From Leptasterias polaris (taxonomy: Eukaryota; Echinodermata; Asteroidea; Forcipulatida; Asteriidae), in assembly GCA_037783415.1 (NCBI GenBank), contig JAZGTN010000028.1:887001-951000 (forward strand): 64,000 nucleotides of DNA, in the 5' to 3' direction. Below are positions 45,401 through 59,200 of this stretch, piece after piece. Positions within the stretch are counted from its first letter, which is position 1. Each line of letters starts with the position of its first letter. Under the pieces are notes generated by a model. It searched no databases. It was not told where the DNA came from and saw only the letters and a list, made by a program, of their open reading frames with translations. Position numbers and translations under genes: made by a program.

Positions 45401-48400
45401 AATCTGCAGTCAGTACTTCAGTAGTACAGTACGGCACTTTAAAAAGTTGTTATTTACACACATGGAGATTCTAAAGCTCCTTTCTCAGGCTAACGTCGTC
45501 TTGTACTCTTTCTCTCGTTGCGTGTTCCATTTATTAAATCAGTGAATCTTTTCGCATCCTATGAGATTAAAGTATCCAGTCCAAGACTGAGCAGAATCGC
45601 ATTTTAATCCAATGAAAATGAAAGAGATGATGGTGTTCAAAAATGCATGGAAGTTCTTTCTACTGGCCTTTGGCCTTTGGCATGACCCTAGGAAGAGCAC
45701 TCTCGCATAGCGTCTTGTCTCTGTCCACCGAACTGAAGCATTTGAATTGTTTCCAAACGACAGTCTTAACATTGAGACTCACATCTGCAACATTGAACCA
45801 ATCAGCCTTGTTTTGATGCACTCCAACTGTCCAATCTCTGCATCAGCTGTACTCTTCACCTCAGTTGAATTCAGGGCTTTATCCAAATCAAGACCGCAGC
45901 ATAAGGTCTAGCTGGGGTTCTCTCAACCATGTCAGATCTAAACTAAACTGTCTTACTGGATGCAAACACCATGGGGTATCACGGCAATTTAATCATAGTA
46001 AAGCCCAATCCAACAGTTTATATTTGACACCTATCTTCTCCATGAGATGCTGCGACAGCAAAATGCAGTGTGAAAGCACAGTGACGTGAATGCTGATATC
46101 ATCTCTTAGCATCCACTGCAGGAGAGTGACTGGTAGTGGTATGTCTTAGCTTCCATTCTAGAGAAACACTCTCCCCTGAATTCTACATTAACTCCTTTAA
46201 AAAAATCCAAACAGGAAGCTGATTTGATTTCGTTGAAACGTCTACAGTTTCATTCACTCTGGTTATAACTCAAGATTCTGACAAGAGCAGGCCAGCACTT
46301 GGCCCTCAATCCTGGCTTCTTTCATACAAGTCTTTGCTTCTTGGCAATAAAGCAAGATGCACTGATTGTTGTTTTACAGAGAATAATCTTGACGTAGATC
46401 GAAAATTATGTTGTAGTGGTTCTATGTGCATGGTCGATTTGATTTGGAGTAAGGTTTTCTCCTTATAAGCTGATATTAAACCATTTTCTCATTCTCATCT
46501 TGACAGCCAAGACTCCTTATTCCTTCAGACACATCAGATATTAAGTTGAAACACGTGCAACTGGTTCACAATACAACAGCATCGTAATTGCCTGCCCACT
46601 CCATCAAGAAAGGCGACTACAAATTCAGTTTGACTAGAAGTCTTCAAGACCACATGAGTATCCTCAAGATATGATCTCTGCTGCTGTACAAACAACTCCT
46701 GGTTGCATAAATTCAAAATATGCAGATTATCTAAAAACCAATGCTGCTGATTTCGTGAGAGAAACAAAAGTTTAGTGATTCTGTGTTGCAGATAATTTTT
46801 TGAAAAAAATTGTCCTCAATCCTACACTCTGCTTGGGGTTAATAACATTCTCTTCTTCCCTGTCAGCTGGACTTCAAATTCAAAGAGAACCTCACATTTC
46901 CCATCTCCAACCATCCTTTCCATGTCTATTTCTTGAAACCATCCATTTTCTTTTTCCTTCCTACATTAGGCACTTCACGAAAAACTGTTTGGTTAGCACC
47001 AGGCACCATTACAAAGTCTCTCACACTTGTTGACAGGAAACACCTGTCTCTCTTTTCTTTAAACCTTTTCCCACAGATAATGGAAGCTGAATCACTTTTA
47101 CTCAGCATACATTTCACGGAACAAGGCGGTGATTTTCGGCCCTAATAAAATTGTAATTAACAAAATCTCCCTTCTCTCAGTCTCTGTACAAAGTTCACAA
47201 ATCATAATCCCGCTGAAAGCTCACCAGAGAAAGTCTCAATGAGGCATCATGAAGGATTAATAGAAATTGCAAAAATTACTGTTACTATCTTACAATCCAT
47301 TGCCTTATCGGAAACAAAAGGAAGGTATCAATTAAAATCGACTGACAATAATTACAAATATAAAACTCATGGAAGATACCTGGTACAAGTGGTGTTTAGA
47401 TTACTTCATAATGGTTTGACCCTCTTCCGCTTGCCAAGCTGATCTAACTATAGGGGGCGCCCTGTATGGACAGCAAGCCTATTCACTGGCACAACACTTA
47501 AATACCTGACCAAAAGTGGTGAAGTAAATGTCCATTCACCCGACAGATTTTATCAGAAAAGTGTTAAATAAATGCCAGTTGAGATTGTAGTTATTTACTG
47601 TTTTTGTATAAAATACTTATAAACCTTGAGATTTCATATAATAATATTAACCTTGCACCAGATGAAAATGATCCTAATTTGTCCTAAAACAGGGAAGATG
47701 GTTAGTCTAGAAATTAGGGTTCGGATAAATACAATATAACCATCACATGACAACTCAGTTGCTATGAAACACGGTTCTTTTCAGAACCACCATAAGAGAG
47801 ATGATGTCACAACAAACCTTGCAGCTTGTTCCCAATCACACACAGTTTTAAATCTTACTTCAGGCATTTTCCTAGTTTGCCAACAACAAGAGGAAAGTGC
47901 CAGCAAAACTTTGGTACTGTTCTGTTCCCGGGTTTTTTCCAAGAAACTAAAACAGAGAAAATCAGCAGATCAGCTGAAAAGGTGCATGCCTGCTACTTAA
48001 GATGAGTTTTGACACTAAAAGTACAATCATTGAGGTCAAGGAACCAGACATGCATTACAGCTACCTACTTGAGTTCAATTCCACAACCTCATTCCCAAAA
48101 GTGTAAAAATACCTTGCTCGATTATAACCCCTGGAAGTGTGACTTTGATTTAGGTACTCAGGTATGGTAGCCTGCAAATGAGGCGTCAAGTCATAGAGCA
48201 ACTGGTCCCCTTTCATTCCTCTTTTATCTAGTGACACATCTAACTCTTTGCAGTTTAGGGTGGCTGTGTAAAAACGTGATTCATGTAAAGAGGGTAGTGT
48301 TGAGATTTTTGCATTTTGACATGCATGTACTAAGTGCCCTGCAAGCACCTTACAAGCACTCGAAATGTTGTTAACAAGAGTGAACGCAATGCAGTATTTT

Positions 48401-49190
48401 TGGGTAGCCAATCAGCGTTGTTTTTCAGTGCTTCCCTTCCAGGGGTTTGTGATGAGAGGTATCAATATGGCACACTGCCCATGGTAGCGAGGCTGATTTC
48501 GCAAGCAATTCAGTAGGTCAATCTAAACTCTACTGTATTGAAGGTTTGGGCCCATGTGGGACGCAAACACCAAGATCAGTATCCCAAATGCATAAATTAC
48601 GTCCTACATATTTTGCTTGGGAGTTCCCAAAGACTGGAGGCCTAGGGTAAATTTAGGACAGTTCTTTTGGCAAGAACAATGAGGGAGTTGTACTAAAGGA
48701 TCATTTTCAATGGTGTATCTTAAAGTTTAGTTATCAATCTCTACAAGGTGCACATTTACTGTATCTCTATCAATTTACGTTTGACTTTTTTCCAATCCTT
48801 TCAGTTGAAGTAAAATTTACTGTACAAAACAAACACATGAAGTTGACACCCCAGTTGTTGTTGTCACAATGAGTAGCGAGAAATTCCCTTCAGCGAATGC
48901 AACAAAGATGCGAAATGGCTAGGCTTATATAATACAAGTGCAATGCCAAGCAACAGCATACAACCGCGGTGGATGGATATCAACGGCTTTCTTCGGTGTT
49001 TCTTCGACATATACATCCGCACTATTCAACAGCAACCTTTTTGTTGCAGGGTTCAAAAACAAAAGCCATCGGTGTTTGTTGTCTACAACTTTTAATCGTG
49101 ACACAGATGTATTTCCATGACAATGGTGGGCGGCATCACAGAGCCGACATTTAAAAGGTTACATGCTTATGAGTACCTTTCTTGTATGGT
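42480..49190. other. Long gene-poor stretch
   Basis: No coding exon recognised on either strand. The longest open frame (about 116 codons, 48061-48411 minus) shows no domain. A hAT-like repeat fragment lies at about 44470-44590 and a GGCTATGGCTAC-type repeat at 44578-44720. The stretch could include long 3' UTR or regulatory DNA, but nothing in the sequence shows it. Confidence 0.5.
44578..44720. mobile_element. Short GGCTATGGCTAC-type repeat, copy 2
   Basis: Contains GCGGCTATGGCTACG and, inverted, GAAGCCATAGCCACC, with a central GATCTAGCC. Related to 41755-41875 and 60005-60130. Confidence 0.45.
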
Positions 49191-49194
49191 AATT

Positions 49195-49850
49195 GTTCCA
49201 TAGGCTCTAGGCACCAGGGATCTTTAGGCCCTAGGCACCAGGGATCTTTAGGCCCTAGGCACCAGTATTCAATAGGTCCTAGGCACCAATGTTTCGTATC
49301 CCCTTGGCACAAGTGTTCCGTAGGCCTTAGTCACCAGTGTTCCAAAGGTCCTAGGCACCAGCGTTCCATTGGCCCTAGGCATCAGTGTTTGGTTGGCCCT
49401 AGGCACCAGTGTTCCGAAGGGCCTAGGCACCAGTATTCCATTGGCCCTAGGCATCAGTGTTTGGTTGGCCCTTGGCACCAGTGTCCTGTAGGGCCTAGGC
49501 ACCGGTATTCCATTGGCCCTAGGCATCAGTGTTTGGTTGGCCCTAGGTATCAATGTTTCGGAGGTCCTAGGCACCAGTGTTCCACAGGTCCTAGGCACCA
49601 GTGTTTCGTATCCCCTTAGCACAAGTGTTCCGTAGGCCTTAGTCACCAGTGTTTCACAGGTCCTAGGCACCAGCGTTCTATTGGCCCTAGGCATCAGTGT
49701 TTCATGGGCACTAGGCACCAGTGTTTTGTAGGCCCTAGGTATCAGTGTTTTGTAGGCCCTAGGCACCAGTGTTTCATAGGCCCTAGGTATCGGTGTTCCA
49801 TAGGCCCGAGGCACCAGTGTTCCATAAGCCCTAAGCTCCAGGGCCAAGTT
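49195..49850. repeat. 24-bp minisatellite (AGGCACCAGTGTTCC...GGCCCT)
   Basis: About 27 diverged copies of a 24-bp unit built on GGCCCTAGGCACCAGTGTT. Because the period is a multiple of three, both strands read open for 145 and 194 codons as 8-residue repeats. I do not regard these as genes. A single related sequence (CCATAGGCCCTAGGCCTAG) lies at 50026-50044, just downstream of the PAN3 stop. Confidence 0.9.
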
Positions 49851-49994
49851 CATAGTGATTTTAAGTGCTGGATTTGACTACAATGTATTACACGTATTGA
49901 AGTTTGCGGTAAGCTTTGTTCTAGTCTGAAGCTTAGCCAAAGTCCAAACAGACACATTTCCTTTCTTGTGTGTGTATGTGTGTGTGAGTGCCCT

Positions 49995-50000
49995 TTTATT
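49995..50000 (-). terminator. Candidate PAN3 polyadenylation signal
   Basis: AATAAA on the minus strand, 66 nt past the PAN3 stop codon, followed by a TG-rich tract. A downstream GT-rich element after AATAAA is the usual arrangement. Confidence 0.55.
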
Positions 50001-50065
50001 TATATTCGTAGGCTTTCAATTTTTTCCATAGGCCCTAGGCCTAGTGCCTACTGAACAACGTGGAA

Positions 50066-50224
50066 CTACTGCTGCACCACTGCCTCAGCGGGTGCACTCT
50101 GGCTGTGTTGGATCTCTTCAAAGGTAGTCTCAAAGCAGCGTTTGAGATCGGCATACGAGACCACCAGGATGTTCTGTTCATCACGAGACATCAGGGTAAC
50201 CTTCTCAGGTACTCCAGAATCCAA
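50066..50224 (-). CDS. PAN3: PAN3 last exon (knob domain end, stop TAG)
   Basis: 53 codons including the stop at 50066-50068. Encodes LDSGVPEKVTLMSRDE, then SYADLKRCFETTFEEI, the C-terminal PAN2-binding knob, with a short divergent tail. The acceptor is ATTTATAG. Confidence 0.93.
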   Translation of the reverse strand: MDSGVPEKVTLMSRDEQNILVVSYADLKRCFETTFEEIQHSQSAPAEAVVQQ

Positions 50225-53200
50225 CTATAAATCAGAAAGAAAACAAAGAACAAAAGTACTTGACATGAAATTAATCATTTCGTAGTTTGACATGCCTCCA
50301 TCATTGGACTACTGCACCCTCGAGTGGAGGTCAAAAGGAGGTGGCTCATTACAGAACGTTGCAAAATTAAACACACAGAATTCTACCCCAGCTTTAATCC
50401 ATTCCTGACTATTACCTACTCCTATGCTTTGATTTCAAAATGGCACTCAAGTCATTTCTGAAACTACATTTTAGTTATAAAACCCCTTATTTTGAAGCCC
50501 TGTCAAAAGGTTTCATCCTTAACACAGACCGGCATAATCCGAGACGTTTTCGCTCAAGGAAGCTATGGGTCTTTTCAAAGCCTCGGCTCCGGTTCTATCA
50601 TCAGTTTTGGGGCAGTGTACATTTTGCATGATGTTTCCATCATCAAACAGAGCCCAGAGCCTGAGATGGAGCCTCAGCGAGGCTTGGAGAAAAGCCCTAG
50701 TTCCTTGAAAACCCTTTTGCTGAAGGGGTAACACTTGCATTATCCACCATTTAGAAGCACTTAAACATGTACAAGGCTTCAAAAATATAGTTGACAGAGA
50801 CATGAGCCAGTGCCGCAGCAGAATGTGTGGTGTGCATTTTGCCATGAAGCACTAAAAGACACACTGTTTATTTCTCTTTCTTTGGGAGAGTCAAGACATC
50901 ATTGATTGATGTCAAGGATGTACGTTGCTTCTTCCATTTTGCTCTCTATCACTATCAGTTATCTCTCTTTCCTCCTCACAAGGTAAGGTACTGGGCTCAA
51001 GCTAGAAGCCCCTTCACATGTACGAGGCTACAAATTATAGTTGACTTGGGCACGAGAGAGTGCAGCAGCAAGGTGTGATTTATATTTAAAACAAATTTAG
51101 AAGGCTCTTGAAGGAATTCTGACCTTATTTAGAGACTGTACAATGTGAGCCATGTCGATCCATGGTGCGCTATCCGATGTGACTTGATGGAACAGGTAGT
51201 CTCTGTACAGCTTCAGGAGGTAACGGTCCCCGGTCTCTGCCCATGTTGGATCACCGTTAAACCTTAATACAAATCACACAAAGAAAATCATCAGAGGCAA
51301 TGTACAGGATTCGGTGTTGATTAGTCACAATAATAATCAGTTTTAATAAAGCACGTCACCTGGAAAGACCATGTACACAACAATGACCTGTATGGTGACC
51401 TTCCGCGTATCTCAATAAAGATCAGGGAGAGGAGGATGGGTCTGGCAGGCCACTTCATTCGACACCCGGAGCTGGCAGCCCATCACACCATCTTGTGGGA
51501 GCCAAATCAGGGAACTGGCAGAAGGGGACGGCGTTGAGCCACATTCATCGACACTTTGCGGCGGGATGTTGGCCTCAGTGACACAGGGGAGATGAGGACC
51601 CTAATGCTGGACAGGGAAGAGTGGATAGACTACGCCCTCGCATCGCAATAAAGCACATTATTTATGGGCATCTCAATGCACTGAGTAAACGACAGGTATG
51701 CTTTTATTTTGTTTTGAGATTTTGTATATGAGACCTATTTATATAGCACCATGTAAGGGTTAACAAGGTGATGTCAACTATGCTAGCAACACCAAGACGA
51801 ACCCCTTCTCTTAGCAAGAAGTGTACTGGGTTCTTCTGCATGCATTACACAACACACAGGACCTACATACGGCTTTACATCCTACCCTAAGGACGAAGCA
51901 ATAATGGTTAAGTGTCTTGCTTAAGGACACAAGTGAGATGACTAGGACTTGAACCCACACTCTGCTGATCAGAAACACCAGAGCTAGAGTCCAAGGCGCT
52001 TGACTGCTCAGCCACGACGCACCGTAGATCCAACCTGAAAGCCAAAAGCTCATACTAATCCTCCAGAGAAATATTTCCATCTGAAGTACTGTCAAAGTCA
52101 CTTACTCTGGTCGCTCGTTCATGGTGCCCATCTTACACAACAGACGGAACAATCGCCCATTGTTGACCTCTTTTGCCACCTCTTCCTCCAATACATCCCC
52201 TCTCATTTGAGCAGCGTCCAGCTGGGTGTAGAACCGTGCCCCGATCATCGGCATGATCTCATTGACGGATCGCGGCCTGGGCTGAGTGGTCAGTAGATAC
52301 CTGTAGATGAAATCAATAGTTGGAAGTTAATACTAATTGAAAAAGTTAAATAACTATCCCCAATGGGTGCTTCCAAATCCATCAAAATCCTTCAGCATAG
52401 TACCGTAATCTTTGGAATATAGGCCGCGGCTTATACATTGATTTTGGCCCTTTTCAACATTTCGGCGGCTTATATGCCGGGCGGCTTAAACAATGACGCA
52501 TAAATCTCGTTTTAAAAAGATCGTTTGTAAAATATTTCTGAAACGAAACAATTTTCTGAACCGAAAAAAACCCCAAAACAAAACTTGGCCTGTGTGGTGT
52601 GATGGTTTTGACGAAATGTTGTTGAAAATCCCAGCTCATCTTTCGAGCTGAGCGGTCGTGAAACTTACGCCCACCGTGCTTGCTTCGATTATGACTTTCG
52701 CTGGTGACCGCTTGCTTGTACCGTACTTAATGCCGTGAAGAAGCAGGTGACCAGTGTGGTATCGCCATGCAGTCGTTTATTAACGTTGTTACAATTTTTT
52801 CCATAAATGTCACATGAACGTGCGAGTTGATTACGAATCTCTGTTCTAACTACTGTTAGCCATACAGTTGTTCAGTTGTTCTAGCCATGGTTGTCTTTCT
52901 TCATATCGCTCTGCACAGGCCGCTTACCATTTGGCCGAATGACGTAATGCTTCTCATAGCACTGCCATCCCATAGTATTCATCACCTCGATCCCGCGGAT
53001 GTGCTTGCTCCTAGATACTTTATTGTCAGGGGATGAAGAAACGGCATGTAGCCGTGGGAGCGAAGGTGCAAGGGAAATTCCCTTAGTGAGAAATCACCGC
53101 GTGTTCGGGAAACGTCACGTGCACGTGTATAAGAATACAAATCGAGGCAGCAGCTTCAGAGATCGCGCGCAACGTTCGGGGCTGGTCGGCACTAACCAGT

Positions 53201-56200
53201 CCTAAAAAATCCCGACCGGCTCTCAAGCAATGTTACGACATTGCCGACCGGTATTTTTTTCTACTAAATAAGCTTAAAATAATACTAAGGAATTCTTCTT
53301 TTGTAATTGAAAACTATCAAAATTAAAAGTGTTGTTAAATCTTGGCCTCGACGATCACGATTGATCAATTCTTGTTGTGTCATTTTTATTTCAAGTCGAA
53401 TGTTTGATGCAGCGATGTTTCCCCTTTCTATGCTAGTAGAAACAAATATATTCTCACAGCGACGGTCTGTTTGCTGCCGCATCCTATGAGTAAAATAATA
53501 CAAAACCTAGGAGCCAGACTATAGTAGAACGTATAGCTCTACGTTATGCATCGAGTATGTGTCTAAATGGTTTATGTATTAGTGTACCACGTAGCCAGAC
53601 TTCCTCCTGTAAGACGTTCTGTTTTCATGGAATATGGATATTAAATTCAGTGCTTTTACCTCAGCAGTTTATCAATACAGTCAAGTCTTGTTTGTTTATA
53701 ATTGCTCACTTCCTCCCTGCGATAAAACTGTTTTTCCGCGTTCGAAAAAAACTTAATGAATATCGAAATATCGGCGATATTTACCCGACGATATATCGCC
53801 ATTCAAAATTTACGAAAAGAAAATAGACCCACTTGACTGCAGACCATTCTAGTAAAATGATTTAAATAACGATCGATGGTGTTAACTTCAGTACATTTTT
53901 ACTTAAATGCAACGCAACACGCACTTTGTGGCGATGTACAATGACTGTCGTGCCGCCCGCTAGTCGCTGTACATCACCACAGAGGACCGCAAACACGCAC
54001 GGCCCCCCTGTGTGTGCGGTCATTACTGCGGCTTATACGCCGGGCGGCTTATACACTGACGCATAAATCTTGTTTTGACAAATTCTTGGCATAGCGGCTT
54101 ATACCGCGGGCGGCCTATATTCCGAAGATTACGGTACTTGAGACTTTGGTAAATCTTTAAAGAGCCACTTGGCAAAAAAATCAAAACAAAACGATGGGTA
54201 ATTTAAAAGTCCTATGAAGTGGTATATTTTCACATTTTTTTGGGGGGGGGCTTAATTTATCCCTAAAAGTTTGCATTATCCATTTCCATATCGCCTGGTG
54301 CCGTGCTTTCATGACATAGAATGCTAATGTAAAGAAATAGTGATAGTGCTGCAGCCATCTGAATTCATCAGTATTTCATATCTGATGGGAATCTATGTAG
54401 ACTGACACCGTCTTTAGTATTGCATCACTACACATTGACAGAATTTTCCTGAACAAAAACCAAATATCAAGAGATTTGTCCAAAGAAACGAAGTGCATGA
54501 AGTTACATAAGGTTGCATGTTGCATCATATCCACATACTTTGAACGCTGCACGGGGCATACAAACATTATTAATGGCTAGGTAAAAATGGCTTTTTGACT
54601 GTTAATCACAAAGCGAACCGGTTAAGAATACGACACCTTGGCAAAAACGGGCAGCTCACCACAACAAAACTGTGTAATGAAATGATGGGCAACTTACAGA
54701 ATGAGATTTTTGAGATCACTGGAGAAGTTGTGAGCAACCAGCTCCAAGGAGGCCTGGATGTGCTGCCGTTGAATACTCTGTACTGAGTTACAAGCTAAGA
54801 CCAAGACCACTTTGCCAAGGGACACTAAATCTTCTTGCTGTAATAAGAGAATAAACCGACCAGTTTACAGGAGAAACGCAAGAGATAGATAAATGTGGTT
54901 TACCTAATAAATGTAAAATATGTAATACCAATTGTAAGAATTATTCACATAGTGTAATTCCGCCAACATTACTAATCATAAAATAGACATGTAGTTCACA
55001 CAATAAGTCTAGTATGCAATGTACAAATTCCAGACCTTTCAGGTTCTGGCCTATTTGGAAGAAACTGTTATTAGAATCCAAAGCACAGGACTCTTCTACA
55101 TTCTAAAAGCGTACTACATTTTGACTTCAATTTAAGTTACAACATAAATTACTTTTTGACTGTCAATCCCAAAGTGAACTGGTTAAGCATAGTTGCCTCT
55201 GAGAAAATCCTTTTCTAAAAGTTAATCTTTCTTCTTTCTATACATGACCTATACTCATTTCTCATCTTGCAAACATTCATCATCTTTCATGAAAGCATGA
55301 ATTAAGACAAGTAGACCACACTCAGGCATGTGATTTTTCAGGACTTATCTGATTTCACGATTTTGTCAAAACCTCCTTGAGCCTAGGCGCTGGACAACAT
55401 CACAATAATATCGTCACAAAATGGTATTGAGAACGATATCATCAATACCGATGATGGTTTTGAAAAGATCAAAATATGGATAGACTATGGCAATGACATT
55501 AAGAAAAAAATGAGGAAATTAGCTGATCAGCTGAGAAGTTCCATACCTAAAAGATTCATCTTAAGATGACTCGGCAAACCATAAATCAATCTTAATTGCT
55601 ATTAGGTAAGAAAGTGTGATATCAAAACACAAATTACTTTGGCAATAATAACAAATCATCTTCAAACAACTCTTTATCTCTCTGTGATATCAAGAAAAGA
55701 TCTCCTAAAAGTCCTCAGTCATAATCCAGAAAAACAAAAACAAATAAAATAAAGTCAGTCGAGATGATTTACCTGATACAGAGAGATCATGGCCAATGGG
55801 TTATTTCCCCCGTCAAATGTCAACACATCAAATATCCCCACACAATTGACACGTAACCTGGACTTCCCTGTCACCAGGATCTTTGTGGGGTCCATGACAC
55901 GACAGGCCAGGCCCGCTGCGTGGATTGTCCTCAAGGCAGAGGACAGCTGAACAACGTACGTCCAGATGAGACTCTCTGGAAGGAGACCAGCTCGTTGCTG
56001 GGGACCATTCATACCTTTGGGGTGGGGAGGGGATTAAAAGATCAAACTTGTCATTGTCTTGGAATGGCATGAAAAAAAATAGGACAACTCTAAGGAATAC
56101 AAGGGCAGACCCATGTCCATGGTACAGGCTTTTATAGATTTTTTCTGGCTCTTTAGTAACAGTTTTGCCAATTTTTTGAGACCAAATTTGGAAATTAGAT

Positions 56201-59200
56201 TAAAGTAGGAAGAATATGCCCGCTTTGATAACAACAATAATAACCCGTGTGATTTGCCTGTGGATTTTTTTCACAGAACTCGGGAAAGTACTGAGTATAC
56301 AGTGCTTAACACACATCGGTGTAAAGGTAAAAACCAAATTAAAACAATAATAACTAGAGATAGTGATTGTGAACAATCACAGAGCTGTTCCGGTAATTTT
56401 TGTTAATTTCAAGCCTTCTAAGCTGCAAGAAATCACAAACATTACGACCTTATGACATGTGGTTCAGGAGATAAGAATATCTCAATTTTTGAGCTTCCTG
56501 TTTAGACTGGAAGTAAAGGTCAAAATAAGGTCATTTTTTAAATAGAATGTCGCAATTGTTGCAAGCTACAATACAACACAGACATTAAAACTTTATGACA
56601 TGTGGTTCAGGAGATATGATTATCTCAAGTTTTGAGCTTCCTGTTTAGACCGGAAATAAAGGTCAAAGTAAGGTCATTGTTTTGAATAAAATGTCGCGAG
56701 TGTTCTAAGCTACAATACAACACAAACATTACGAATTTACGACATGTGGTTCGGGAGATATGATGTTTTCAATATTTGAACTTCCTGTTTGGACTGGAAG
56801 TAAAGGTCAAAGTGGGGTCATCTTGGTTAAGAAAATTTTGCAATTGTTAAAAGTTACCATACAAAACAATATTACAATTTTATGACTTTTGGTTCAGGAG
56901 ATATGATTTTGTGAGTAATAAACTTTGAATTACCGTAATTTGACACCTGATGACGTCACAGTAAAAAAAATATGTTTTTAGTACTAACAAATTTGATAAG
57001 GAACACAATGATATTCAACTTATTCAAATTTAATTTATTTGAAAAATATTGCGTCTTTTACCAGCAAAATACTACATTTATAGCACAAAAAGTGACGTCA
57101 TGATGACGTGACAGGTAATGTTAGGCCAGAACTAACATCTACAATACAAGACAAGTCCATAACTGAAAAAAGTTTGAGGATCGGATGTATACTTCTTGAG
57201 ATATGACAGAAACAAGTTTGGCTAATTAAAATTCACACCACTGTCACGTGAATAACTAATTAAGATTGTTTGTCAATAACATCTAAGGATTACTTCTGGG
57301 AGAACTGAGATAAGTCCCATTCTTGATTGGCTTTCTCAGTTCCCTAGCCATTTTCCAGGCTAACTGAGTAATTGTAGGTGACTGGACCTAATCAAATAAG
57401 CACAGCGTTGTAGCCAAGGTTTGTGTTTTGAACCATCTAAACGTTTCAAAACATTTGTGTTTGTACACAAAAAGAAAACACGCCTACAAATGACGTCATG
57501 ATGACGTGACGGAAAATATTAGGCCACCAGGCAAATCTAAAATACAAGACAAGTCCATAACTGAAAAAAGTTTGAAGATTGGATGTATACTTCTTGAGAT
57601 ATGGTTAGAACAATATTTGCTAATTAAATATTCACGCAGCTGTCATGTGAATAATTAAATAAGAATTTTAATCTAATTACATCTCAAATTTAAGTCAGGG
57701 CATAATCTTTAATATGGTATATGATTTGTTAATTTTTTATAATTCTAAGAGGGACATAATGGCTTTTGAAAAGTCACATGTTAAGTCAATACGATTTTTG
57801 GGAAAGAAAGAATAATACAAAAATTGGACGATTTCAAAAGCTGTTCCGACTGAAAGTTCGGAACAGCTAATAATAATAATAATAATAAAAAAATTAAAAA
57901 TCTGGACGAAAACAATAGCTGTTCCGACAGAAATAGTCGGAACAGCTAATAATATAAATTAAAACATGCAGAAAATGGAAGAAAAACAAAGATTACAAAA
58001 CAAAATGGTCACCAGGCCAGACCAGTGGTAATCAATGTTTGGACTAACTACCAAAGGCAGAAGCTCCCTTTAAGTGCTAGGTAAGGCTACTTTTGTGCTT
58101 AACCAGCTCTATGGAACTGGCCCCTGTTAAAGCACAATATTTTGAGACTGACCTGTGTGGTGTGGGCCCATATTAAAGCCACCTCCGCCCTTATGTTGGC
58201 CCTTCCCGAAGCTACCTGAACCCCCACTGAAGCCATTAGACTGGGCACCAGGTCCGCTGAAATGTTTGTTCATCATAGTAAGGGCAGTAGGGTGGAAATC
58301 ATGAACAAACACCGTGGCTGATGGGACAGAGGAGAGAGATCATGTTTGGTAAGAATAAAGTAGCCTGTTGGTAAAGTCATTATGTTAAACACCACATTGG
58401 TGCTCGATATGAAGCAAGGTAAGTTGCTGACCTGTAAGTTAATGAGCAGATTATCACAGCCATCAAGTGCTACAAGTGTAAATACCGCCTGTTTAATTTT
58501 GCGTACCGCATTGCATCAAAATCAGCACATCATGATGGTTTGGCGGTATTGCTTGGACTCAAATTTTACCCAGGATCCTTTGCAAGCCGGTCATGTGCAT
58601 AAGGATATATAGGCTGTTGTGGTGTGTTGTATTATTTTTTAAACTCAGGATGGTTCTTGTGAAAGAGAAGGGGGCTTGCCCTGGTGTTTCTGGCAGTGGC
58701 AGCAAATTGTACCACAGTGGTTCAGACAAAATGGGGAAATTATCACACATAATTGAACTCATTATTGTATACATATTGGTTACACAGTAATCCTTTAGAG
58801 GGAGTAGAATACCGTTCAAGAACAAAACAAATAAACAGATAAAGAACGTCCTTAGACATAGGTGGAAAAGGTTGATCCACATTTTGAAATTGTACATCAT
58901 ACACAACATTTAGAAAATTTAAAAACGGATTGCACGGTATTTTTGTTTAAACATATTGAAAGTTGCAACACTTATCTGCTTGAATCCAGAATCTACACAG
59001 ACAGGTTCCGTTTAAACTGTAACCAAAGTGCACTAACTGAATAACTGGCAGTCAGGGTACCAACTTACAATGTTCTCCAAAGGCTTTGGTGCTGAAAACT
59101 TCTCGAAGGGTGACTATGTTGGAATGCTGAAGCTTTTTCCACTTGTCCACAAGAACCATCCATTGGGTGTTAGTCATCCTGAAACCTGGGATGGGAGAAT

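Noticed and set aside
48061..48411. 116-codon minus-strand frame as a gene
   Set aside because: No recognisable domain, no splice context and ordinary composition for the region.
49182..49853. 145- and 194-codon repeat proteins
   Set aside because: Both arise from the 24-bp minisatellite; open frames on both strands at once argue against selection for coding.
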